This document shows, piece after piece, positions 44,624-54,459 of a stretch of 64,000 nucleotides of DNA. The position numbers and the translations under genes are program-made. The notes under the pieces were generated by a model that was given only the letters and a program-made list of their open reading frames with translations, had not been told where the DNA came from and made no database searches. The stretch comes from Symbiodinium kawagutii (lineage: Eukaryota; Sar; Dinophyceae; Suessiales; Symbiodiniaceae): the NCBI GenBank assembly GCA_009767595.1, contig VSDK01007138.1, forward strand, positions 47,689-111,688, given 5' to 3'. Position 1 is the stretch's first letter. Each line of letters begins with the position of its first letter.

Positions 44624-45355
44624 GTGAATGTAAACAATATGGTTGATAACCAACATGATTAGGCATGGTTAATGACTACTAAATGGAGTTTAATCATGTT
44701 ATACGATGTATATCTATACTAATAATAAATTCGGGATCAACATTAGGGTCTAATCGTTTCCCTATCAATATATGGTACTTGGTCATCACCAACATTGGTT
44801 GAGCATCATACTCGGTCAATCATAGTGATGTGAAAACATGGCAGACAATTCAAATCATCAATATTGGTTGGTCAGCTATCACCGTTGTTTCATAGAGATT
44901 CTACAATCGGCAGGTTTGTTGGAAATTATCATGATGGAAATATGACTCTTAGCCAACAAGCCGGTTCTGAACGACGGTGCATTAGGAACTGATCACGTTG
45001 AACAAGGGTTTAACAGTTGGGTGTGTCCGGGTCGCATCTGGAGGACACCCGGGTTATCACACCAATGACCCTCCGGCTTCGATTCTACTGTTGAGAACTT
45101 GACCACCTGGTGGTGTGGCCACAGCAAGCTCGCCTGTGAGCCGGCCGCATGAACATGATTACAATTTCCTTATAGGTAGCTTATTAGTGGCGTTCTGGTT
45201 GCCAACAAAACCCGAATAGCAAATTTAGTCTTCACTAAGAAGGTACTCGTAAGTTCTCACTCATGGACACACTTGGTATATCTTGGTATCATACTTATAA
45301 AGCATGCTTGTTATAGGCACCAGTGATGGAGCTATTCTGCTATTCTCCACTAATC

Positions 45356-45437
45356 TTGGTTTCTGATTAGTATCTATACCTGTTGGTTTCATCTATTTTC
45401 ATTACTTTAGGGGGGGGTTACACTAATCAGAAACCAA
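45356..45437. mobile_element. F6 element with perfect 16-bp inverted ends
   Basis: Ends TTGGTTTCTGATTAGT and ACTAATCAGAAACCAA are exact inverted repeats. The 82-bp element has an unrelated centre with a run of G. It lies just left of an F1 half-element. Confidence 0.75.
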
Positions 45438-45454
45438 CATTATATGTATATTAG

Positions 45455-45510
45455 CTATTGTTAATAGTTGTTGGATGATTGGGGGGTACCCCTATTTTGA
45501 GAAACAGCCA
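45455..45510. mobile_element. F1 right half only
   Basis: GTTGGATGATTGGGGGGTAC, CCCTATTTTGAGAAACAGCCA matches the right half of a reverse-oriented F1. The left half is absent, possibly displaced by the F6 element. Confidence 0.6.
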
Positions 45511-45536
45511 CCTGAATAAAAAACTGGGATGCCAAG

Positions 45537-45650
45537 GCAGAACTCTCCGTGGCCGGCCTGTCCAGGCTGATGGAGTTGCAAAGGCGTGGCGCCTGCAGCT
45601 TTGACAGGGGATGGGCTGGCAGTTGGATGGCAGCTGAAATTCCCTTGTGA
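45537..45650 (+). CDS. Exon ending in a stop, between MITEs
   Basis: After GATGCCAAG the frame reads AELSVAGLSRLMELQRRGAC and SFDRGWAGSWMAAEIPL, then TGA at 45648-45650. A GT at 45646 could be a donor just before it. The exon starts 26 bp after one F1 fragment and ends 18 bp before another copy. It may be the 3' end of the gene before the transporter. Confidence 0.55.
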   Translation, partial: AELSVAGLSRLMELQRRGACSFDRGWAGSWMAAEIPL

Positions 45651-45667
45651 TCACCGGGGTTAGTAAA

Positions 45668-45770
45668 TGGTAGTTTCTCAAAATAGGGAGCCCCAACAAA
45701 TGGTTGGTTTATTACTGTATATGACTATCAATGGATGATTTAGGGGTACCCCTATTTTGAGAAACACCCA
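45668..45770. mobile_element. F1 MITE-like element (tandem, first)
   Basis: Ends TGGTAGTTTCTCAAAATAGG and CCTATTTTGAGAAACACCCA. Reverse orientation. AAA flanks on both sides. Two bases separate it from the next copy. Confidence 0.85.
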
Positions 45771-45772
45771 AA

Positions 45773-45875
45773 TGGTAGTTTCTCAAGTCAGAGGAGTACT
45801 CTCAAATCATCCAATAGTAATCATTTATAGCAATAAACTATCCATGTTCGGGGTACCTCCATTTTAGAAAACCAC
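45773..45875. mobile_element. F1 MITE-like element (tandem, second)
   Basis: It begins TGGTAGTTTCTCAAGTCAGA and ends CCATTTTAGAAAACCACTGA. Forward orientation, so the pair is head to head. Confidence 0.75.
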
Positions 45876-46453
45876 TGAATGGGTAAGAAGCCATGGCCAA
45901 TGGTTTGTGAGGCTGGTTGGTGCTTGATAATAGGGCATCATGATCAACAAGAACAGGGCATATACCCGTACCAACTGGGTGGCGAGCTGACTTACGAGAC
46001 CAGTCAACAGCCAGCACCAATGGCTTAGAAAATACGGTTAAGTAGCTGCTTGAAGGGTTCGTAATAATAGGTCGGTGATCATGATAAACCATATTGGGCT
46101 AGGGGCCAAAATTCACCAACCATGAAAGGGGTCGATGAACATCCCAACAGTTTGACCAGTGTCGCCATGTTCACGAGACCAACAGGGTACCTAGAACCAC
46201 CTCATTGGCGACACCACACCTGGTAGCCTGGTAGACCCTTGGGGATCCCATCCTGGCGGCCACCTGGCCAGGACACTTCCGACGTGGGCTGGCTCAGAGG
46301 GGTCAGGGCTGCAGGTGCATAGCCAAGCTTCCTGGTCATGGTCATGGGTCACTCAGGGTGGTGGGCTGGGGTGGTAATATGACTCAATTACGGAGTGCAC
46401 AAGTACTTTGGTACACAGACGCTGCACTAGTAGTGTGTAGCGCACAGACGTAA

Positions 46454-46925
46454 TATGCCTTTGTGCCATCTAAGCGGCCTTCGTGCCATCTGAGCAGCCT
46501 TCGTGCCATCTAAGCGGCCTGCGTGCCATCTAAGCGGCCTTCGTGCCATCTAAGCGGCCTTCGTGCCATCTAAGCGGCCTTCGTGCCATCTAAGCGGCCT
46601 TCGTGCCATCTAAGCGGCCTTCGTGCCATCTAAGCGGCCTTCGTGCCATCTAAGCGGCCTGCGTGCCATCTAAGCGGCCTTCGTGCCATCGAAGCGGCCT
46701 TGGTGCCATCCAAGTGGCCTTCGTGCCATCTAAGCGGCCTCCGTGCCATCTAAGCGGCCTTCGTGCCATCTAAGCGGCCTGCGTGCCATCTAAGCGGCCT
46801 GCGTGCCTTCTAAGCGGCCTTCGTGCCATCTAAGCGGCCTGCGTGCCATCTAAGCGGCCTTCGTGCCATCTAAGCGGCCTGCGTGCCATCTAGGCGGCTT
46901 TCGTGCCATGTAAGGGGCCTTTGTG
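46454..46925. repeat. 20-bp minisatellite, about 23 copies
   Basis: The unit is TCGTGCCATCTAAGCGGCCT with a T/G/C variant at the first base. Early and late units are more diverged and the centre nearly uniform. It contains GGCC and a short near-palindrome. It is upstream of the transporter gene. Confidence 0.95.
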
Positions 46926-47183
46926 CCAACTACTGAAGATAGATCACGTTTCTTCAATGATGCATCATCTTTGTGCACTATTGTTGTTCCATCAGACGAT
47001 TAATGCCTGTGAACGCATGTCATTTGGGATGAGATTTGCCGGTGCTTGGGAGGATTGGGAACTTGCATGTCTGGTGATTAGCCATCAGTTCTTAGGGGGT
47101 AACTGCAGAGGTATTAACCCATGGTCACCAGCTCACTTGGATATATTTGGTAGGTCTCGTACAATTGATCCCATTATACCCTA

Positions 47184-47333
47184 GCGGGCTAGCGGCTTGA
47201 TCAAGCGTCGCTGCGGTATCTCCACGGTGATTCATGATTCTGCAGTGGTGCAATGGGATCCTACACATATTTTCCTGGTGCAGCGTGATGTGCAGATGCT
47301 CTCGAAACCTTTCACCTATGGAGTTTGTTGCCC
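47184..47333 (+). CDS. Coding-like block, unidentified
   Basis: After an ATACCCTAG acceptor the + frame reads ASGLIKRRCGISTVIHDSAV, VQWDPTHIFLVQRDVQML and SKPFTYGVCCP before TGA. The composition is protein-like. A minus frame is also open. It could be an upstream exon or a separate gene. Confidence 0.4.
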
Positions 47334-47761
47334 ATGAGCTGCGGGTGCTCCTACAACCCACCAACCACTAACCAAGACCTTGGAAAACCCTTGAAAAATT
47401 GAGCCAGATGGACACCGATGTCACAGGTGTGACCAGATTGGAGGCACCACATATCTTATATGCATACTGTATCCTCCTCCCCGCAAAACCATCAGGGTTG
47501 ATCAACGACCCATGAGTTTTTTGGCGTGTAATCCGTTTTCCCCTCATACAAAATCCTCAAGAACCCTTCAGTTACTGCGCCAACAGCGGCTTCATTTAAA
47601 CTAGAACTTATAGGCTTGGTATAACCATGGGTTAACCAGAGATCTCTTGAATTTATTTGGATTCATTCTAACCTAACCCCTTCATAACCAGAACCCGTGA
47701 AGGGTGAATCCTTGGGGAAGACCCCCAGCCCTGGTCGTATCTCCCATGAAGCGTGAACGCC

Positions 47762-48321
47762 ATGGGGCACTGCCTGGTGGTTTGTGCGGCGCTGCTGTCG
47801 TCTCTGGGGGCCTTCCTATTTGGCTCCTTGGCAGTGGTCGGATGGATGGCAACGTTGAACCCAAATGATGTTGTGGACAACGGTATCCAAATGATGGCAA
47901 CGTTGGTATCCAAATGATGTTGCTATCCTGGAAGTGATGGCAACGTTGGTATCCAAATGATGTTGTGGACAATGGTGCGATGAGGTATTTAAATTCAAAT
48001 GTTTCGAGTGCTCGAAATGATGTTTTCGTTCATCAACTCTCAGTGTTTAATGATCATTGAAGGTAAAACATTGGTTTTTAGTTGATGATGCACAGCTCAA
48101 AATCGTTGCGAATGGTTGAAGCGGGATCAGTTGGGTCTGTCATGACTCATGATTGTCTCAGTTTTGCTATAAACATGTTCATATTTCCGATATTTTGATC
48201 TCATAGAACGATGTGTTTGCTTGTTATTTGCTTTGACTTGGTTGTTTGTTTGTTTGGTTGTTTGTTTGTTGTTTCTTGTTTGTTCTTTTTCTTTCTTTCT
48301 TTCTTTCTTTCTTTCTTTCGT

Positions 48322-48365
<44 letters not shown>

Positions 48366-51300
48366 TTTTTTTTCTTTCTTTCTTTCTTTTTTCTTTCTTT
48401 CTTTCTTTCTTTCTTTCTTTGTTTGTTTGTTTGTTTGTTTGTTTGTTTGTTTGTTTGTTTGTTTGTTTGTTTTGTTGTCTTGTGTCTTTTGTTCTGTTTT
48501 CTGTTTATTTGTTTGTTTACGTGCCTATTTCTGTGTATGTTTGAGTTGACTTTTTGGTTTTGCAACCGTTTCCTTGCTCCAACTCGATATCATGATGGGT
48601 TTCCCACTGTTTCTTGATGTTTCTTGTATGTTTCAGTTGATTTACATCATGATATGTTTCTTTACATCATTAGTTGTATTTCTTGATTTTCTCACTGATA
48701 TGTTTCCCACCTTTTTTTAATCAGGTTTGGACATTGGTTACATCGCTCCCATCTTGGAATGCTGGTCCTTCAAGCGCGACGTGGCACAACTCACTGATGA
48801 GTCGCAAGAGATCAGCAGCATGACGGTGGGTTTCATCGCAGCTAGGCGACACCTGTGCGAGCATGGCTGGCAGGGTTGATGGCAAATGGTTGGTAGTGGT
48901 TAAGGGTGGTGAAGTACTGGTTGACGGTGGTTTAGCAGTGCTCAAGGGTGTTTTTTACAGGCTTGGAATGGTCAAGAAAGAACGATAATGATGGGTGACC
49001 GATTGACCTGCGGATATTTTGAGGATCTGGCGTTGATTCCCACCAAGCAGATGAAAACGATAAAAATGAGGTTCATCAACCTGATTGCATTGACCACTCT
49101 AAACCACCATTGTTGATCACCCACCAGAATATGAACATGCTTCATAATTAATCTTGATCAACCATTACTGGCTCGTGATTTGATAGTTCCTACATGTTCC
49201 TACTATTAGTTCTACTATCACTGGTCACGACAAACCCAATCCATTTACCAAACATGTTAATGTGAACTCCATCATCATTTGGTTGTCTATTCACCCTATA
49301 TGATTATTTATAACCCATCAGTTAACCCTATGGTTGTAGCACCTGCAATCCACAAACCAAATAACATCCATTCAAAGATTATGATGACATCTATGATCAG
49401 TTAAACCTATGATTTTCGGTCACTAATCATCCATGAACCACCTCTACTAACCATCAGTTAACCCTATAGTTATCTATGAACCATCAGTTCACCCTATGGT
49501 TGTAGCACCAAGCATCTATGGGCCACCTTTATTTATTAACCATCCAAACGCCACCACCCATGATCTGCGTGCCCCAGCAGCTCACGGCCTTCCAAGGTTA
49601 GCATCTTCTCTTTGGGCTGCATCGGCGCGTCCTTTCCCCTCATCAGCGGCTGGGACTTGGGGAATGTTCGGCGAGGGTAATGGGGACAGAAGAAGGGCCC
49701 AGAATTATGGATGAGTGGATGGATGAATGGATTAGTGGATGGATAAATGGATGATGAATGGATGGATGAGTGGATGATGAGTGGATGTTGAATGGATGAT
49801 AATCTCGTTTGTAGTCTGTAGTGAGCATGCTTAATGGTTGACAATAAGCAACATGGTTGAGAAGAAGCAACAGCGACAGTTAACAGCCCAGAACAAGCAA
49901 CAGCAATGTCAAGTGGTGGATGATGATAGTTCAGAATTGCTTAGAACAGATAGTGAATGATAGCTGGTTGATAGTTGGTTAATATATAGTGGTTAATGAT
50001 GCTTCATTATGGTTGGCCATGGACCCACCAACCACCACAATGCGATCGTTACATGTCTTTGGCTGTGGAGCTCGAAGACGCGACCAATGAACTTGGATGG
50101 GCAGCCACTCAGCCGTTGCGACGCTTAATCAACACATGTTTGGTTTTTTTCCAGATGGTGGTTTCTCAAGTCATAGGGGACCCCCAAAATGGTTGGTTTA
50201 TTAATGAATTAATGATTAATATAGGATGATTTGGGGGTACCCCTATTGTGAGAAACCACCAGATGAACAAGTTTGTTGCTAAGGAATGGTGGTTGACCAT
50301 TCTAAGATTCATGGTTATAGTTTTTGGTTAATGATAGTGGTTACTGTGTTCTTGAGCAAATCCTGAGTTGCTTAAGATCTAATGGCACTCACTAGTTTTT
50401 TCATAGCTTCAATGCCCGCAGTGTGCTGGTGGTGCTTTACTGCAAAAAGTCAAGGGCTGTAGGACCATGCTGACGGTGAATGTTGGTCAACCGTGATGGT
50501 TAATGGTTGGTTTGCATTAATTGCTCTAGCAACGGTGAGCTTTCCTTAGCATTTTGCACACTTTTTGGGGGTACCCAGGCTTCGTAGAGAGGAGACTCAA
50601 TCTCTAAAGGGCCAGGGCAAGATATGCATAGCACATGACATGTTCTCGGGACGGTTTTGCTATGACTGCTCTCGTCCTGTGGCGCCAAGGTACGTATTTT
50701 CTGGATTCATGGGGTCGCAAGGATTCAATCATGCCTCTTGGCCTTTCGAGATTATCACTGGATGTATGGCTCGATGTTGAGTGAGACAATTCTTGACGGG
50801 TGGTTAGATTCGGGAATTTCACGGAGTCGAAACCCACCAAGTATATAAATCCAACCAACCTTAACCAACCTTAACCAACCCCAACCAACCCTAACCATGA
50901 GTAGCCTTAACCAACCAGCACCATCCTTGACCAACCGACCTCCACTGGTTCCAAGGTTGGGCACTTTGGTCTTCCTGCTGGGCTGTTGGATCCAAGCTCG
51001 TGCCTGGGAAGTCCTGTAGCTTAAGGCAGCACGCACCTCTTAGTGCTGCCTTCGGCGGTTTTGCCAGGGGACCTGGCCCACCTGGCCATGATATGTTGGA
51101 CCTGGCCATGATATGTTTATGATATGTTCATGGCATCCGGTTTGGGTAGTGCCTTAATGAAGTAGTACTTTGCATCCTGCAGATGCATCAGATTGGCCTT
51201 GAAGCGAGTCACCCTGCTGGCGGGACAACTTGGAGGGTCGCCTCTTCCCGGCTTCTTACACCGTTGGAACGCCATCATTGACCTCTACCTGGATGGTAAC

Positions 51301-54300
51301 CATGGTTCACCTGTTAGCCAATCATCAACTAATTAATTCAACAAGTGGAACCTTTAACAACATTATTCACAATTAACAACATTATTCACCTTTACCTGTT
51401 CTTGCCTGTAACCATTACCTGTTCAGCATGAAGCAAGTGGAATTATTTAAACTGGTGCAGCGTATATTGACCCCACAAAATGTTTGGACCGGGCTACATG
51501 TTCTTTTTTCCAGGAACTACTCTCAAATGCCATTTTCATTCCTTCTGTCGTTTCTCACCATAATTCACTGTTTATCATGAGACAAGCAACCCTCAACCCT
51601 TACTCTGGTAAGCTCACCAGGTTGCACCAAAAATGTCATATTCGCAGGATTTACTCATTGAAAAAATCAACAATCTCTAACTTCCATGTATTCAAAGTAG
51701 AAAATACACCGTGGAACGGTTTACTCATTGTCACCGGACCTGTAGACGGTTTCACTTCCAGGTTTTTTTGCAGGGTAACGATTACCATCCTTCGCCCTCA
51801 GCCATTTGCATCCTAAGCACCTATTGTTGTTTCTCCCCAGCCCCTTAAATTCCAGGTTTGACTTCCAGGTCAGTTAGTTAGTTGGGTAGTGAGCCAACCA
51901 TTCCATTCAGCATTGTTCCACCATTGCCAAGGAGCTTCTTTCCGGTGCCTCAACCAATCGACCAGTTAGAGGGTAAACCAGCATTGACCAGTGTCCCATC
52001 ATTATCAACCATCATTCGCCATCACCAACCATCACTAACCACCACCAACCATCACTAACCACCACTAACCATCACTAACCACCACCAACCATCACTAACC
52101 ACCACTAACCACCACTAACCACCACTAACCACCACTAACCACCACTAACCACCACTAACCACCACTAACCACCACTAACCACCACTAACCACCACTAACC
52201 ACCACTAACCACCACCAACCATCACGAACCACCACTAACCACCACTAACCACCACTAACCACCACTAACCACCACTAACCACCACTAACCACCACTAACC
52301 ACCACTAACCACCACTAACCACCACTAACCACCACTAACCACCACTAACCACCACTAACCACCACTAACCACCACTAACCACCACTAACCACCACTAACC
52401 ACCACTAACCACCACTAACCACCACTAACCACCACTAACCACCACTAACCACCACTAACCACCACTAACCACCACTAACCACCACTAACCACCACTAACC
52501 ACCACTAACCACCACTAACCACCACTAACCACCACTAACCACCACTAACCACCACTAACCACCACTAACCACCACTAACCACCACTAACCACCACTAACC
52601 ACCACTAACCACCACTAACCACCACTAACCACCACTAACCACCACTAACCACCACTAACCACCACTAACCACCACTAACCACCACTAACCACCACTAACC
52701 ACCACTAACCACCACTAACCACCACCAACCACCACTAACCACCACTATCCATCACCGCCCATCTCCAACCATCACCATGTCAAGCCTTCAGGTGCCCAGT
52801 CCATCCTTCGCATGTGCCTGGGTCGTTTGGTCAGCGGCTGCGCCATCGGTTTGCTGAGCACCGTGGTGGCGTTGTATCAGAGCGAGCTGGCGCCCAAGCA
52901 CATGCGCGGTGGACTCACGTCCTTGTAGCCTGGCTGGCTTGGGGGGTTGGTGGACGGTTGGGCGTTGGTTGAGGTTGGTTGAAGTTGAAGTTGGGGTTGG
53001 TTGGGGTTGAAGCTGCTTGGGGTTGATTAAGGATGTGGTTGGTTGAGGTTGGTTGAGGATGGTTGGGGTTCGGAATAACCAACACCGCAGCGACCAAAAG
53101 CAGCCGCGTCTCGTGGGTGCGCAACATCATGTCAGGGATCATGATGACCATAGAATGATTCCCGCATCCCATTGGATTCCCAAAGGAAGCCAAGCATGCA
53201 TTGTTTGACAACTGTGTTCTTTGAATGATGTGTGTGTGAAATGCACTTCACCATTGAGCGGTGAGAATGGGTGAACAACAAGGAACGTGCACATTGATAA
53301 ACCATCATGAGGTTATCGATAGGTGGGAATATAACATCAAATGTAATTGATAGAAAGTTTATTGACCGGTGAGTCTCCAATTACTACCTGATAGAGCAAT
53401 GTGAAATCATTCAACTTGATAGCTGTGTTTAGAGAAACTAAAGGGTCAATTATTGGATTATTATCGATTAATAAATTCACCATTAGCAACAATATTGCGT
53501 GATTTTCAGAATAGGGAGCCCCAAATCATGTCTTGAAGATTCATAGTAATGAAGCACAACTTGGAGGGAGATCCCTATTGCTTTGGAAACTCCCACTTAA
53601 TGGCTAATGGTTTTGTTATGTTCCCCTCGTATCAACCACTAATGATCACTAAGCGTAGTATTAAAGAACCATCATGTAGTTACTCACCATTGGTTGTTTG
53701 TTGGTTAAGCACCCCTTATTAGCCTTTATTAGCCATACAGATCCCCCCCATCAATGCAGCGTTCTCGAGGTATCAGTTCATGGTCACCCTTGGAATCTTA
53801 GCAGCTGCAGCAGCAGACGTGGTGCTGGTGGAACTGGACGATGGCTGGAGGTATGTCATTTGTTTACAGGCGGCTCAGACTCCAGTTGCATGGTGTTCTT
53901 TGCTTGGTTTGCTTCACATTTTTGGTGAGTTCTAAATTGTCAACCATCAGGTTTAACACCAAATATGTCTAAGAAACCAAAACACCCAGAAATGGTTGAC
54001 TCTGTTCAATCATTGTGAATGGTTGATAAACCTAGTTGGTGGCTTTGACTTGGTCGATTAACAGGCATTGTTTTTCATAGGGGTTGAAACCACCTGCCCT
54101 GTGCTGGTTTTGCACGCGGGTTTTTGTGGTAGTAGCAACAGTGCCTTTGAAGCGTGTGCTCCGGCCATAGAGACCTCCTTCAGGATTTAGGGCTTTATGG
54201 ATTTTGAGAGTTTGCTGCTTTGCGAAAGTTCCAAAGGCCCCCGCAGGATTTCGAGCATTTGACAGGAATGGCTTGGAGATGGGGAGTTTGATGATGACGA

Positions 54301-54340
54301 CGACGATGACGATGACGATGACGATGATGACGATGACGAT

Positions 54341-54390
<50 letters not shown>

Positions 54391-54401
54391 GGACGAGGAC
54401 G

Positions 54402-54459
<58 letters not shown>

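Noticed and set aside
46454..46925. CRISPR array
   Set aside because: Repeat units are directly contiguous with no spacers, and the genome is eukaryotic; it is a minisatellite.
48211..48617. Phe/Leu-rich and Lys-rich ORFs over 100 codons
   Set aside because: Produced by TTTC and TTTG microsatellites.
51484..51816. 110-codon + ORF
   Set aside because: It lies within transporter intron 4, between exons whose phases join directly.
52021..52750. Telomere array
   Set aside because: The unit ACCACTAACC is not the TTTAGGG/CCCTAAA type expected, and the array is inside a gene.
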